64,000 bases of DNA from Achromobacter sp. ASV32 (GTDB taxonomy: Bacteria; Pseudomonadota; Gammaproteobacteria; Burkholderiales; Burkholderiaceae_B): NCBI RefSeq assembly GCF_016428805.1, contig NZ_JAELTJ010000010.1, positions 1 through 64,000 of the forward strand, in the 5' to 3' direction. The notes under the pieces are model-generated. The model worked only from the letters and a program-made list of their open reading frames with translations, was not told where the DNA came from and did no database searches. The translations under genes were made by a program, and so were the position numbers. This document shows positions 26,816-36,606 of the stretch, piece by piece (position 1 is the stretch's first letter; every line of letters begins with the position of its first letter).

Positions 26816-26896
26816 GGCGGGCGCCTTCTGGCGCATTGCAGGGGCACCCCTGCGAAACAACTGGATCTCGCTTGAGCGAGGGCAGCACGATGTGCT

Positions 26897-26973
26897 TGGC
26901 GGAGCGGACGGGGCTCGAACCCGCGACCCCCGGCGTGACAGGCCGGTATTCTAACCAACTGAACTACCGCTCC
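26897..26973 (-). tRNA. tRNA-Asp (GTC), copy 1
   Basis: The 77-base gene gives a full cloverleaf on the minus strand with anticodon GTC, acceptor GGAGCGG, T-loop GGTTCGAGCC and an encoded CCA end. It differs from copy 2 by one base in the T-arm. It is the last gene of the tRNA array. Confidence 0.98.
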
Positions 26974-27042
26974 GCAGCGGCATAACTGAACTTCACAACA
27001 CACCGCCTTGTCAGGGCAGCTTGGTAAAACATGCCAGCGAAC

Positions 27043-27118
27043 TGGCGTCCCCTAGGGGATTCGAACCCCTGTACTCACCGTGAAAGGGTGATGTCCTAGG
27101 CCTCTAGACGAAGGGGAC
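27043..27118 (-). tRNA. tRNA-Glu (TTC), copy 1
   Basis: The 76-base gene has acceptor GTCCCCT, anticodon TTC in the loop CCCTTTCACGG, and encoded CCA. It is identical to copy 2 as far as I can read. Confidence 0.98.
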
Positions 27119-27152
27119 CTGAACGGAACTACTTTACTGCGAACTGCTTTAC

Positions 27153-27228
<76 letters not shown>

Positions 27229-27283
27229 CAGAAGTCCCTGCTGTTCCAACGTTCAAACAACAAGGCTTACACCCTATAAATGC

Positions 27284-27304
27284 AAAAAGCCCCGGAACGG
27301 AGCT
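27284..27304 (-). terminator. Terminator between the two tRNA cassettes
   Basis: On the minus strand the stem AGCTCCG/CGGGGCT (one G-T pair, TTC loop) runs into a T run. It lies 28 bases past tRNA-Asp copy 2. It is a diverged relative of the terminator at 26786 and supports tandem duplication of a unit that carried its own terminator. Some read-through must occur unless there is a second promoter. Confidence 0.7.
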
Positions 27305-27331
27305 CTTGAACGGCACTGCGTAGAGCAAACT

Positions 27332-27408
27332 TGGCGGAGCGGACGGGACTCGAACCCGCGACCCCCGGCGTGACAGGCCGGTATTCTAACCAACTGAACT
27401 ACCGCTCC
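27332..27408 (-). tRNA. tRNA-Asp (GTC), copy 2
   Basis: The 77-base gene has anticodon GTC and encoded CCA, and differs from copy 1 by one base (T-arm GGTTCGAGTCC in place of GAGCCC). It is part of the upstream Ala-Glu-Asp set. Confidence 0.98.
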
Positions 27409-27471
27409 GCAGCGGCTTAACTCAACTACTGTGACACTTCAACTGCATTCACATACTGCTGCCAGTAAGAC

Positions 27472-27547
27472 TGGCGTCCCCTAGGGGATTCGAACCCCTG
27501 TACTCACCGTGAAAGGGTGATGTCCTAGGCCTCTAGACGAAGGGGAC
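27472..27547 (-). tRNA. tRNA-Glu (TTC), copy 2
   Basis: The 76-base gene has anticodon TTC and encoded CCA. It lies between tRNA-Ala copy 2 and tRNA-Asp copy 2 with spacers that differ from those of the first set. Confidence 0.98.
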
Positions 27548-27579
27548 TTGGACTGCTGTACTGCATCTTCGCTGTAGAC

Positions 27580-27655
<76 letters not shown>

Positions 27656-27771
27656 CAGGTCCAAACGTTCTACGCAATACCTTCAACATTTTCACGATTT
27701 CCGGCGCTTTTCAGTGCCGTTTTTCGTGTTGCGTTGCCGGTTTTGTTTAGTGCCGTTCGCGAAGAAACGAG

Positions 27772-27800
27772 ATTATGCACGAACTAAATTGGGTGTGCAA
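27772..27800 (-). promoter_or_regulatory. Sigma-70 promoter for the tRNA array
   Basis: On the minus strand TTGCAC and CATAAT are separated by exactly 17 bases, in an AT-rich stretch upstream of tRNA-Ala copy 2. The predicted start is near 27764. The 382-base gap 27656-28037 holds this promoter, the leader, and the upstream region of the aldo/keto reductase gene; I see no gene in it. Confidence 0.8.
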
Positions 27801-28037
27801 GTCAGATGGGTGCAAAAAATGAAAAAGTTGAGGGGAATTTTGATTGAAGGGGACATATGGGCGTGGGGCCGCCCCCGGACAAGGCCGGATCCGCGCCGGG
27901 GGCGACTCTGCGCGCAAGGCGGGCGAAGCACACGGAACCTCTAAAAATCAAAGGCTTGGACGAGTGCTATCGTGCAAGTTGCGCGGTCCGGATATCGGGG
28001 CCGCTGTGTTGTCTTGCCGGCAGGAGATTTTTTTCGC

Positions 28038-29093
28038 ATGAGCACCAAGACTTCTTTTCCGACGCGTCCGTTGGGGCGCAGCGACATGTCGATCACGCGC
28101 ATCGGCCTGGGCGCCTGGGCGATGGGCGGCAATGCATGGGCGATCGGCTGGGGGCCGCAGGACGATGCGGATTCGATCGCGGCGATCCGGCTGGCGGTCG
28201 ATCGGGGCATCAACTGGATCGACACCGCGGCCGTCTACGGCCTGGGCCATTCCGAAGAAATCGTGGGCCGCGCGCTGGCGCAGATGAGCCCGGGCGAGCG
28301 GCCTTATGTGTTCACCAAGTGCGGCCTGACCTGGTCCGCCGGGCAGCCCCTGGCGACGCCGCGGCGCAACGGCGCGCCGGCCAGCATCCGCCGGGAAATC
28401 GAAGCCTCGCTGCGCCGCCTGGGCGTGGAGCGCATCGACCTCTACCAGATGCACTGGCCCGCTGGCGATGGCACGCCGCTGGAGGCCTACTGGCAGGAAC
28501 TGCTGGATCTGAAGCAAGAGGGCAAGGTGCGCGCGGTGGGGCTGTCCAACCACAATCTGGCCCAGCTGCAAGACGCCGAGGCGCTGGGACATGTGGACGC
28601 GTTGCAGCCGCCGTTTTCGGCGATCCAGCGCAGCGCCGCGGTGGACCTGATTCCCTGGTGCGCGCAGAACGGCACCGGCGTCATCGTCTACAGCCCCATG
28701 CAGTCGGGCCTGCTCAGCGGCGGCTTTTCGGCTGAACGCGCACAGGCCCTGCCGCAGGATGATTGGCGCTCGCGCAACGCGGAATTCAAGCCGCCCAACC
28801 TGTCGCGCAACCTGGCCCTGGCCGACGCCCTCAAGCCCATCGCCGAACGCCACGGCGCCACGCAGGCGGCGGTCGCGATCGCCTGGACGCTGGCGTGGCC
28901 GGGCGTCACCGGCGCCATCGTCGGCGCGCGCAGCGCGGCGCAGGTCGACGGCGTGGTGGGGGCGGCGGAACTGGAACTGGACAGCGACGACCTGGCGCGC
29001 ATCGCCGATGCCATCGAGCTGACCGGCGCGGGCTTCGGGCCGTTGCGCCCGGAAGACGACAGCGGCGCCTTGCCGGCCAACCTGTTTGCATGA
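28038..29093 (+). CDS. Aldo/keto reductase
   Basis: The 351-residue NAD(P)H-dependent oxidoreductase has the catalytic tetrad Asp62 and Tyr67 (IDTAAVYGLGHSEE), Lys94 (FTKCGL) and His139 (DLYQMHWP). The cofactor-binding region near the C-terminus includes AIVGARSAAQVDG. The ATG at 28038 has an AGGAG site about 11 bases away; an upstream in-frame extension lacks a signal. It is probably a general carbonyl or sugar reductase of the YghZ/Tas-like group. The substrate is unknown, and the gene is a single unit facing lnt. Confidence 0.93.
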   Translation: MSTKTSFPTRPLGRSDMSITRIGLGAWAMGGNAWAIGWGPQDDADSIAAIRLAVDRGINWIDTAAVYGLGHSEEIVGRALAQMSPGERPYVFTKCGLTWSAGQPLATPRRNGAPASIRREIEASLRRLGVERIDLYQMHWPAGDGTPLEAYWQELLDLKQEGKVRAVGLSNHNLAQLQDAEALGHVDALQPPFSAIQRSAAVDLIPWCAQNGTGVIVYSPMQSGLLSGGFSAERAQALPQDDWRSRNAEFKPPNLSRNLALADALKPIAERHGATQAAVAIAWTLAWPGVTGAIVGARSAAQVDGVVGAAELELDSDDLARIADAIELTGAGFGPLRPEDDSGALPANLFA

Positions 29094-29101
29094 CGGCGGG
29101 C

Positions 29102-29135
29102 GGTGGTTCACGGGGCGCCCGCCCGGTGAACCACC
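29102..29135. terminator. Hairpin between convergent aldo/keto reductase and lnt
   Basis: Perfect 10-bp arms (GGTGGTTCAC/GTGAACCACC) enclose a 14-base GC loop. It sits 9 bases past one stop and 24 before the other, as expected of a shared terminator, though no T run follows. Confidence 0.55.
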
Positions 29136-29158
29136 CGGGCGCCATGACCCCGTCAGGT

Positions 29159-30793
29159 TTAACCGCGCCGCGTCCTGCGGCTGCTGCCGAACGCGGCGAT
29201 CAGCGCCAGGCCGATCAGTGCCAACGCCGACTTGTCGCCAAAGCGGGCATAGGGCGTCAGGCCCGACATGCCTTGCACCACGACGGGCAGCACGCCCGGC
29301 TGCAACGGCGCCAGTTGCGCCGCTACCTGGCCCTTGGCGTCGATGGCCGCGGTGATGCCGGTGTTGGTAGCCGTCAGCATGGGACGGGCGGTTTCCATGG
29401 TGCGCAGGCGGCCGATCTGCAGATGCTGACGCAGCGCCCACGAATCGCCAAACCAGCCCAGATTGCTGACGTTGACCAGGATGGTCGCGCCCGGCTCGCC
29501 GTTGGCGCCGGGTTGCAGCGCGGGCAACAGGTCGGGGCCGAACAGGTCTTCGTAGCAGATGTTGAAGGCGATGTGCTGGCCGCCCACCGCGAACGGCGTC
29601 TGGCGTTCGGGGCCGCGGTCGAAGTCGCCCAGCGGAATGTTCAGCATGTCGACGAACCAGTGGAATCCCGGCGGCACGTATTCGCCCCAGGGCACCAGGT
29701 GGCGCTTGTCGTAGCGCATGGCGGTGGCGCCGCTGATCAGCTGGGACGCCGGCGTCTGGCCATCGAAGCCCAGCACGCTGTTGGTGTAGCGGTCGCGGCC
29801 ATTGACCACGTCATGCACCGGCGCGCCCATGGCGATCACGGCGTTCTGGCGCGCGGCCACTTGGCGCCAGACGTCCCATACGCGGGGATCGAGCTGGTCC
29901 TGAAACAGGGGCAGCACGGTTTCCGGCAGGATGATCATCTGCGGCGGCGGCACGCCCGGCGCCGGCGGCAGGGCCGCCAATTCCAGGTGGCGCCGCAGGC
30001 TCTGGTCCAGCAGCGCCGGGTCGAATTTCTGCGATTGTTCGATGTTGCCCTGGACCAGCCGCACGTTCAGCGGGTCGCCGCTGGGGGCGGACCAGTCGAT
30101 GCGCGACAGCGGCCAGCCGGCTGCAACCAGCGCCAGGGCGACGCCGGCAGCCAGCGCGCGGCGGCCATCGCGCGCGTGTTTCTGATCGCCTGCCAGGCGC
30201 CACAGGCTGGCGATCGCGGCGGCGGCAAAGGCCGACACGAAGGCCATGCCGTGCACGCCCAGCAAGGGCGCCCAGCCGGCGATGGGGCTGTCGACCTGCG
30301 CATAGCCGATGTTGAGCCATGGGAAGCCGGTGAACAGCACCGCGCGGACCCATTCGAAACCGGCCCACAGCGCGCCCCAGGTCAGCGTGGCGGACAGCAC
30401 GCGGGCCGGCGCCGAGTCGGGCGCCAGCGGCACGTAGCGCCGCGCCAGCGCGCCGGCAGTCGCGGGGAACAGCGCCAGGAAGGCGGACAGGAGCAGCACC
30501 GCGGCCACGGCCAGGGGCGCCGCCAGGTCGCCGTAGCGGTGCAGGCTGATGAAGATCCAGTACAGGCCCAGCGCGTAGGTGGCGAAGCTGAACAGCCAGC
30601 CGCGCGCCCAGGCCTGGCGGGCCGACGGCGCGTAGAGGGTGACGCGGGCGGCAACCGCCAGCGCCAGGATCTGGGTGATGGCCAGCGCCCAATCCGGCAG
30701 CGGGCCGGGCGCGAAGGTCAGGGCGTGGACCGCGCCCGCCAGCGTCAAGCCGGCGGCGCCACGCAGGAGCCGGCTGCGGGGCTTGCGGCTCAT
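29159..30793 (-). CDS. lnt: Apolipoprotein N-acyltransferase Lnt
   Basis: The 544-residue inner-membrane enzyme adds the third acyl chain to lipoproteins. Six to eight hydrophobic segments (about 10-215) precede a periplasmic nitrilase domain. Its catalytic residues are the Glu in ILPETVLP, the Lys in [14 protein letters not shown] and the Cys in [10 protein letters not shown]. Its ATG overlaps the corC stop (ATGA, 30790-30793). It is the last gene of miaB-phoH-ybeY-corC-lnt. Confidence 0.96.
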   Translation of the reverse strand: MSRKPRSRLLRGAAGLTLAGAVHALTFAPGPLPDWALAITQILALAVAARVTLYAPSARQAWARGWLFSFATYALGLYWIFISLHRYGDLAAPLAVAAVLLLSAFLALFPATAGALARRYVPLAPDSAPARVLSATLTWGALWAGFEWVRAVLFTGFPWLNIGYAQVDSPIAGWAPLLGVHGMAFVSAFAAAAIASLWRLAGDQKHARDGRRALAAGVALALVAAGWPLSRIDWSAPSGDPLNVRLVQGNIEQSQKFDPALLDQSLRRHLELAALPPAPGVPPPQMIILPETVLPLFQDQLDPRVWDVWRQVAARQNAVIAMGAPVHDVVNGRDRYTNSVLGFDGQTPASQLISGATAMRYDKRHLVPWGEYVPPGFHWFVDMLNIPLGDFDRGPERQTPFAVGGQHIAFNICYEDLFGPDLLPALQPGANGEPGATILVNVSNLGWFGDSWALRQHLQIGRLRTMETARPMLTATNTGITAAIDAKGQVAAQLAPLQPGVLPVVVQGMSGLTPYARFGDKSALALIGLALIAAFGSSRRTRRG

Positions 30794-31680
30794 GCGTTAT
30801 CGGCGGGCGGGAGGCTGTTCGAGGGCGCGTTGCGCTTGACGCGCAGCCAGATGGCGCGGCGGGCGTCGCCGCGGGCCACTTCCAGCTTCAGGCCGTCGAA
30901 CTCGGCGGTGTCGCCGCGACGCGGAATGCGGCCGAGTTGACCGCCCATCCAGCCGCCGACGCTGTCGTATTCGTCGTCGGGCAGTTGGCAGCCGAACACT
31001 TCGTTGAAATGCGAGATGTCGGTGGCTGCCAGCACGCGCCACTGGTTCTCGCCTTCGGGGAAGATCGAGTCTTCCTCGGTTTCGTCGAATTCGTCTTCGA
31101 TGTCGCCGACGATCTGTTCCAGCACGTCTTCCATCGTGACCAGGCCGGAGATACCGCCGTGCTCGTCGATGACGATGGCCTGATGATTGCGGCTGGCGCG
31201 GAATTCATGCAGCAGCACGTTCAGGCGCTTGGATTCGGGGATGAACACGGCCGGGCGCACCAGCGTGCGCACTTCGATGCCGGGTTCCAGCATGCAGCGC
31301 AGCAGGTCTTTGGCCAGCAGGATGCCGATGATGTTGTCGCGATCGCCCTCGTACACGGGGAACCGCGAGTGCGCGGTTTCGATCACCGTGGCGACCAGGT
31401 AGGGGATGGGCTGCGTGACATCGAGCAGGTCCATGCGCGAACGCGGAACCATGATGTCGCCGACGGTGCCCTCGGACACGGCCAGCGCGCCCTTGATCAT
31501 CTTGTAGGACTCGGCGTCCAGCAGGTTGCGGTCGTGCGCGGCTTCCAGGATGGCCTTGATGCCTTCACGGTCCTCGGGCTCGCGGCGCACAAGGGAAAGC
31601 AGGCGGTCTAGAAGGGATTTGGTGGCGGGTTTGGCTGAGCGAGCAGACGTCGCTTCGGGAGCAGGGTAAGGGTCAGACAT
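30790..31680 (-). CDS. corC: CBS-domain protein CorC (HlyC/CorC family)
   Basis: The 296-residue cytoplasmic protein has paired CBS domains at about 70-190 ([24 protein letters not shown] region) and a C-terminal CorC/HlyC transporter-associated domain ([18 protein letters not shown]). It is linked to magnesium and cobalt efflux or resistance and usually precedes lnt. The ATG at 31680 is preferred over an upstream extension. Confidence 0.93.
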   Translation of the reverse strand: MSDPYPAPEATSARSAKPATKSLLDRLLSLVRREPEDREGIKAILEAAHDRNLLDAESYKMIKGALAVSEGTVGDIMVPRSRMDLLDVTQPIPYLVATVIETAHSRFPVYEGDRDNIIGILLAKDLLRCMLEPGIEVRTLVRPAVFIPESKRLNVLLHEFRASRNHQAIVIDEHGGISGLVTMEDVLEQIVGDIEDEFDETEEDSIFPEGENQWRVLAATDISHFNEVFGCQLPDDEYDSVGGWMGGQLGRIPRRGDTAEFDGLKLEVARGDARRAIWLRVKRNAPSNSLPPADNA

Positions 31681-31834
31681 CGTCCGGGAGGACAAGTTAT
31701 GGAGGGGCCAGCATAACCGAATCTGGCGCTCGATTTGTAACGCGGGGCCTGAAAATGGGGGCAACCGACGCGATCTGCGCCGTGCAGGACGGCATTTTGC
31801 GTTGATTTCTCAGGGTTGACCCCAGGCCCGCGAG

Positions 31835-32308
31835 CTACCGTTCGGTATAGGGGTCGGCGATGCCCATGCGGGCCAGTGTCGCGGTTTCCAGGGCTTCCAT
31901 GCGGCGGGCGTCGCGCGCCTTGATGTGGTCGTAGCCCAGCGAATGCAGCACGCCATGCAGGGTCAGGTGGGCGGCATGGTCGAGCAGCGGCTTGCGCTGC
32001 TCGCGCGCCTCGCGCACCAGCACCGGCACGCACATCACGATGTCGCCGCGCGCCACGCCCAGCGGGTCCACGCCGTACTCGAACGTGAGCACGTTGGTGG
32101 CGTAGTCGCGCTCGCGAAAGTCGCGGTTCAGGCGGCGGCCTTCGGCCGCGCCCACCAGCCGCAGGCTCAGTTCGGCGGCCGAGAATTCGACCAGGCCGTC
32201 TGTGGCGGCGGCGGCCAGCGCCCGCTCGGCCCAGCGGCGCAGGCGCCAGCGGGGCAGGCGGGGTTCTGCGACCCCGTACTGGACGGAAAGGGACAGGTCA
32301 GGCGTCAT
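31835..32308 (-). CDS. ybeY: Endoribonuclease YbeY
   Basis: The 157-residue single-strand-specific metallo-endoribonuclease acts in 16S rRNA maturation and ribosome quality control. The zinc site motif is HGVLHSLGYDH near the C-terminus. The ATG at 32308 gives the family length; an open extension upstream is antisense-like noise within phoH. It overlaps phoH by 11 bases. Confidence 0.96.
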   Translation of the reverse strand: MTPDLSLSVQYGVAEPRLPRWRLRRWAERALAAAATDGLVEFSAAELSLRLVGAAEGRRLNRDFRERDYATNVLTFEYGVDPLGVARGDIVMCVPVLVREAREQRKPLLDHAAHLTLHGVLHSLGYDHIKARDARRMEALETATLARMGIADPYTER

Positions 32309-33323
32309 TTTCGGAAGCGCGGTCGTAGGCGTCGACGATACGGGCCACCAAGGGGTGGCGCACCACGTCGCGGCTGGTGAAGCGGGTGGTGGCGATGCCC
32401 TGCACGTCATGCAGCACCTTGACCGCATGCGCCAGGCCGCTTTCCTGGCCGCGCGGCAGGTCCACCTGCGACGGATCGCCGGTGATGACGGCCTTGCTGC
32501 CGAAGCCGATGCGGGTCAGAAACATCTTCATCTGTTCCGGCGTGGTGTTCTGCGCCTCGTCCAGGATCACGAAGGCGTGATTCAGGGTGCGGCCGCGCAT
32601 ATAGGCCAGCGGGGCGATCTCGATGGTCTGTTTTTCGAACAGGCGCTGCACCTTTTCAAAGCCCATCAGGTCGTAGAGCGCGTCGTACAGCGGGCGCAGA
32701 TAGGGGTCGACCTTTTGCGCCAGGTCGCCGGGCAGAAAGCCCAGGCGCTCGCCGGCCTCGACCGCCGGGCGCGTCAGCACCAGGCGCTGCACCGTGTCGC
32801 GTTCCATCGCGTCGATGGCGCAGGCCACCGCCAGCCAGGTCTTGCCCGTGCCGGCCGGACCCACGCCGAAGGTGATGTCGTGCTTCAGGATGTTGTTCAG
32901 GTAGTCGCGCTGGCGCGGCGTGCGCGGGCGCAGGTCGCTGCGTTTGGTGCGCAGGGCGATGCCGTCGCTTTCGTCATCCAGCGCGGGCAGCGGGTCGGCC
33001 TCGTGGGCCGGCGCTTCCTGCAGTTTGTCTTCCTGGCGGCCCACGCCGATCTCGACCAGTCCCAGCTGGATGTCGTCGACCGACAGGGCGCGGTGCACGG
33101 CCTGCTCGTGAAAGCGCCGCAGGATACGCCCGGCCAGCTCGGCGCGTTCGCCTTCGATGGTGACGCGGCTGCCGCGGCGCGAGAGCTTCACGCCCATGCC
33201 GTCGGCCAGCTGGCGCAGGTTTTCGTCCAGCGGACCGCACAGATTGGCCAGATGGGTGTTGTCGCCGTCCAGGGTGACGACGGCGGGCATGCTGCGGCGG
33301 GCGCGGGGGCGGGAAGTGGTCAT
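32298..33323 (-). CDS. ybeZ: PhoH-like ATPase (YbeZ)
   Basis: The 341-residue protein has a Walker A motif [11 protein letters not shown] near residue 145, a Walker B segment [11 protein letters not shown], and an N-terminal region of ~100 residues typical of YbeZ. It partners YbeY and is thought to be an RNA-linked ATPase or helicase. Its start overlaps the miaB stop (ATGA) and its end overlaps ybeY. Confidence 0.95.
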   Translation of the reverse strand: MTTSRPRARRSMPAVVTLDGDNTHLANLCGPLDENLRQLADGMGVKLSRRGSRVTIEGERAELAGRILRRFHEQAVHRALSVDDIQLGLVEIGVGRQEDKLQEAPAHEADPLPALDDESDGIALRTKRSDLRPRTPRQRDYLNNILKHDITFGVGPAGTGKTWLAVACAIDAMERDTVQRLVLTRPAVEAGERLGFLPGDLAQKVDPYLRPLYDALYDLMGFEKVQRLFEKQTIEIAPLAYMRGRTLNHAFVILDEAQNTTPEQMKMFLTRIGFGSKAVITGDPSQVDLPRGQESGLAHAVKVLHDVQGIATTRFTSRDVVRHPLVARIVDAYDRASENDA

Positions 33324-34759
33324 TCGGCCTCTTGGGGAACGCGGTCCACGTCGGCCACCCGGGCGCGCAGCGAATTGGTGTGCGCTTCGGTGATGATGAC
33401 GTCGACCATTTGTCCGATGAGCCGCGCGGGCGCGGCGAAATTGACGATGCGGTTGTTCTCGGTGCGGCCCATCAGTTCGTTGGGATCGCGGCGCGAGGGG
33501 CCTTCGACCAGCAGGCGCTGGCGCGTGCCGACCATGTTGCGGGCAATGGTGGCCGCCTGCTCGTTGATCAGCGCCTGCAGGCGTTGCAGGCGGCGCAGCT
33601 TGACGTCTTGCGGCGTGTCGTCGTGCAGGTCGGCCGCCGGCGTGCCGGGACGGCGCGAATAGACGAACGAGAATGACGTGTCAAAGCCCACGTCCTCGAT
33701 CAGCTTCATGGTCTTTTCGAAGTCTTCCTCGGTTTCGCCCGGGAAGCCGACGATGAAGTCCGACGACAACGTCAGGTCGGGGCGCGCTGCGCGCAGGCGC
33801 CGCACCACCGACTTGAATTCCAGCGTGGTGTAGCCGCGCTTCATGGCCGCCAGCACGCGGTCGCTGCCGGCCTGCACGGGCAGGTGCAGGAACGACACCA
33901 GCTTGGGCAGGCGGGCGTAGGCGTCCACCATGCGCTGGGTCATTTCCTTGGGGTGCGAGGTCGTGTAGCGGATGCGTTCGATGCCGGGGATCTCGTGCAC
34001 GTATTCGAGCAACATGGCGAAGTCGGCGATCTCGTCGCTATCGGTCATGCGGCCGCGGTAGGCGTTCACGTTCTGGCCCAGCAGCGTCACTTCCTTGACG
34101 CCCTGGTCGGCCAGATCGGCCACTTCGACCAGCACATCGTCGAAGGGGCGCGAGACTTCTTCGCCGCGCGTGTAGGGCACGACGCAGAAGCTGCAGTATT
34201 TGCTACAGCCTTCCATGATGGAGACGAACGCCGTGGCGCCGTCGACCCGCGGAGGCGGCATGTTGTCGAACTTCTCGATTTCCGGAAAGCTGATGTCCAC
34301 CTGCGAGCGGCCCTGCTCGCGGCGCCGCTTGATCAGGTCGGGCAGGCGGTGCAGGGTTTGCGGGCCGAACACCACATCCACGTAGGGCGCGCGCTTGACG
34401 ATGGCCTCGCCTTCCTGGCTGGCGACACAGCCGCCCACGCCGATCACCAGGTTCGGATTGGTTTTCTTCAGGTGCTGCACGCGGCCCAGGTCGGAAAAGA
34501 CCTTTTCCTGGGCTTTTTCACGCACCGAACAGGTGTTGAACAGGATGACGTCGGCGTCTTCCGGGTTGTCGGTCAGTTCCAGCCCCTGGTCGCCGCGCAG
34601 CACGTCGGCCATCTTGTCCGAGTCATACTCGTTCATCTGGCAGCCGAAGGTGCGGATGTACAGCTTGCGGGGCGCGCCGGTGGCGGCGTCGGGGGACAGG
34701 GCGGCGGCGGGGGCGCCGTCGGGCGCGGCGTGCGCGCGCTTGAGGGAAGTTTCTTGCAT
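33320..34759 (-). CDS. miaB: tRNA-2-methylthio-N6-dimethylallyladenosine synthase MiaB
   Basis: The 479-residue radical SAM methylthiotransferase modifies A37 of tRNAs reading UNN codons. The N-terminal MTTase domain has the Cys in [14 protein letters not shown] and two further cluster cysteines ([18 protein letters not shown]). The radical SAM motif is [20 protein letters not shown] domain ends the protein. The ATG at 34759 lacks a strong ribosome binding site. It heads the operon and is divergent from the PAP2 gene. Confidence 0.97.
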   Translation of the reverse strand: MQETSLKRAHAAPDGAPAAALSPDAATGAPRKLYIRTFGCQMNEYDSDKMADVLRGDQGLELTDNPEDADVILFNTCSVREKAQEKVFSDLGRVQHLKKTNPNLVIGVGGCVASQEGEAIVKRAPYVDVVFGPQTLHRLPDLIKRRREQGRSQVDISFPEIEKFDNMPPPRVDGATAFVSIMEGCSKYCSFCVVPYTRGEEVSRPFDDVLVEVADLADQGVKEVTLLGQNVNAYRGRMTDSDEIADFAMLLEYVHEIPGIERIRYTTSHPKEMTQRMVDAYARLPKLVSFLHLPVQAGSDRVLAAMKRGYTTLEFKSVVRRLRAARPDLTLSSDFIVGFPGETEEDFEKTMKLIEDVGFDTSFSFVYSRRPGTPAADLHDDTPQDVKLRRLQRLQALINEQAATIARNMVGTRQRLLVEGPSRRDPNELMGRTENNRIVNFAAPARLIGQMVDVIITEAHTNSLRARVADVDRVPQEAE

Positions 34760-34895
34760 GTTGGTCGCCGTGACGGGTGTAGATCCCGGGGGCAGAAGAA
34801 GGGAAAGGTGGAATTTTACCCCTTGCTGCAAATTTCCTTCTTGGATTGGTCACCCGGGGCCGTTACGATAGCTGGCCTTCGCCGATTCCCTTTCC

Positions 34896-34908
34896 GATAA
34901 TAATTATC
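34896..34908. promoter_or_regulatory. Fur-box-like 6-1-6 palindrome
   Basis: GATAAT-A-ATTATC is a perfect inverted hexamer pair, the 6-1-6 core of the Fur consensus. It lies 17 bases ahead of the PAP2 start codon and about 137 bases ahead of miaB. One such unit is shorter than a full 19-bp Fur box, so binding is only suggested. Confidence 0.45.
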
Positions 34909-34925
34909 TTTACACCACCGGTCCG

Positions 34926-35687
34926 ATGACGCCGAACCCTCTCATGCCTCCCGTGGGCGCGCCTGCGGCCGCTGCCCCGGCTGCCGTGGCGGACGAATTC
35001 CGCAATCCGCTGTCCACCCGCGCGTGGTTGGCCGCGGGCCTGTTGCTGGCGCTGGCCGCCGGTGCCAGCGCCCTGTGGATCGACCTGCCGCTGGCGATCT
35101 GGATCCGGCAGTCGGTCGGCGACGGGGTCAACGAATCGTTCGAGTGGATCGGCGAGCTGGGCGAAAGCGGCCGCTACATCGGCGTGGCGCTGGCGTTCTA
35201 TATCGTGGGCCTGGTCGGCCTGGCGCGCGGCTGGCGCAACCCGGTGCGCATGCGCTTTGCCAGCATGGCGCGCGGCGGCCTGCTGATGCTGTCCACCATG
35301 GCGGTGGGCGGGCTGATCGTGCTGATCCTCAAGCGTTCGGTGGCGCGGGCCCGGCCCGAGCTGTTCTTCGAAAAAGGCATCTACGGGCTGGGCGAATCGT
35401 TCTCGCGCGCCCAGCAGTTCAATTCCTTCCCGTCCAGCCACACCTATGCGGCCTTTGCCGTGGCCGTGGTGCTGGGCATCCTGGCGCCGCGCTGGCGCTG
35501 GGCGTTCCTGTCGCTGGGGGCGCTGGTGGCCGTCAGCCGCCTGGTCAACCTGGACCATTACCTGTCCGACGTCATGACCGCCGCCGGAATCGCCCTCGCG
35601 GTGGGGCACTTGCTGGCCCCGCGCATCTTGTGCAGCCGCTACCAGTGGCCGCTGCGCGCGCCCTGGCGGTGGTGGAAAAAGGGCTGA
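34926..35687 (+). CDS. PAP2-family membrane phosphatase
   Basis: The 253-residue inner-membrane protein has the three acid-phosphatase motifs in order: KRSVARARPE (about 139), FPSSHT (about 170) and SRLVNLDHYLSD (about 205). About six hydrophobic segments place the active site at the periplasmic face. The family removes phosphate from lipids such as undecaprenyl diphosphate or phosphatidylglycerol phosphate. The ATG at 34926 gives an Ala/Pro-rich N-terminal tail. A strong terminator follows. Confidence 0.92.
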   Translation: MTPNPLMPPVGAPAAAAPAAVADEFRNPLSTRAWLAAGLLLALAAGASALWIDLPLAIWIRQSVGDGVNESFEWIGELGESGRYIGVALAFYIVGLVGLARGWRNPVRMRFASMARGGLLMLSTMAVGGLIVLILKRSVARARPELFFEKGIYGLGESFSRAQQFNSFPSSHTYAAFAVAVVLGILAPRWRWAFLSLGALVAVSRLVNLDHYLSDVMTAAGIALAVGHLLAPRILCSRYQWPLRAPWRWWKKG

Positions 35688-35739
35688 ACCGGCAAGTGGG
35701 GGATTGCTCCAGTCCGATACCGGCCTGACCCTAACCCGT

Positions 35740-35772
35740 AAAAAAGGCTGCCGTTCCGGCAGCCTTTTTTTT
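35740..35772. terminator. Bidirectional intrinsic terminator
   Basis: A 9-bp perfect GGCTGCCG-type stem with a TTC loop is flanked by A and T runs on both sides, so it works for the PAP2 gene on the plus strand and for alaX on the minus strand. Confidence 0.92.
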
Positions 35773-35816
35773 GGGCGTGGCGGGATTACCCAGTCGCGCT
35801 TTTTAGGTGTCGGTCC

Positions 35817-36530
35817 CTAAGCAAACGCGACGACCACGCGCCGGTTGGTGCGGCTTTTCTTTTCGATCTTGGTCACCGTGATGGGGCCGATCTCACCGGT
35901 GTTGGCCACGTGCGTGCCGCCGCAAGGCTGGCGGTCCACGCCGGGAATCTCGATGATGCGGATGCGTGCGGTGCCAGCCGGCGGCGCCGCGCCCACGGTG
36001 CGCACCAGGTCCGGCTGGGCGGCCAGTTCCTCGGGCGTGATGGCGTTCACGGCCACGTCGGTGCGGGCGTTGATCAGCGCGTTCAGGCGCTCGGTCAGGT
36101 CAGCCTTGTCCAGCGTGGATTCGGGCAGGTCGAAATCGATGCGCGCCGAATCGGGCGAGATGCTGCAGCCGGTGACGGGCGCGGGCACCAGCGACCCCAG
36201 CAAGTGCAGACAGGTGTGCAGGCGCATCAGCTTGTGGCGCCGCGCCCAGTCGATGCTGACCGTGACGCGATCGCCCACCTGGGGCGCGGCGGCGCCTTCT
36301 GCCAGCACATGCAGGATGCGGCTGCGGTCGTCGGCGTAGACCGTGTCGGCCAGCGTTACCCTTTGGCCGTCGGGCAGCGTCAGCGTGCCGCTGTCGCCGG
36401 CCTGCCCGCCGCTGCGGGCGTAGCAGACGGTCTGGTCCAGTTCGACGCCTTCGGCGTTGACGGCGGTGACCGTGGCCTCGCATTGCTGCAGGTAGGGCTC
36501 GTCGTCGAAGCGCTTGATGGGAACGGTCAT
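35817..36530 (-). CDS. Alanyl-tRNA editing protein AlaX
   Basis: The 237-residue free-standing editing protein hydrolyses Ser- or Gly-mischarged tRNA-Ala. Zinc ligands are visible as the HxxxH pair in MRLHTCLHLL near residue 104 and the Cys/His motif CGGTHVAN near 208. It lacks the aminoacylation core of AlaRS. Its upstream neighbour on the same strand is a VOC protein 76 bases away. Confidence 0.93.
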   Translation of the reverse strand: MTVPIKRFDDEPYLQQCEATVTAVNAEGVELDQTVCYARSGGQAGDSGTLTLPDGQRVTLADTVYADDRSRILHVLAEGAAAPQVGDRVTVSIDWARRHKLMRLHTCLHLLGSLVPAPVTGCSISPDSARIDFDLPESTLDKADLTERLNALINARTDVAVNAITPEELAAQPDLVRTVGAAPPAGTARIRIIEIPGVDRQPCGGTHVANTGEIGPITVTKIEKKSRTNRRVVVAFA

Positions 36531-36606
36531 GGGGGGTCTCTCGTTTTGTTGTGGGGTGGGGCAGGGCTGATCGGTATTTGGATCGGCAGGCTTGAAGGCC
36601 AGGGCC

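Noticed and set aside
26668-27003. Upstream extension of the PAS-LuxR frame to 608 codons
   Set aside because: It would run through the tRNA-Asp gene and a terminator. The GTG at 26667 has a ribosome binding site.
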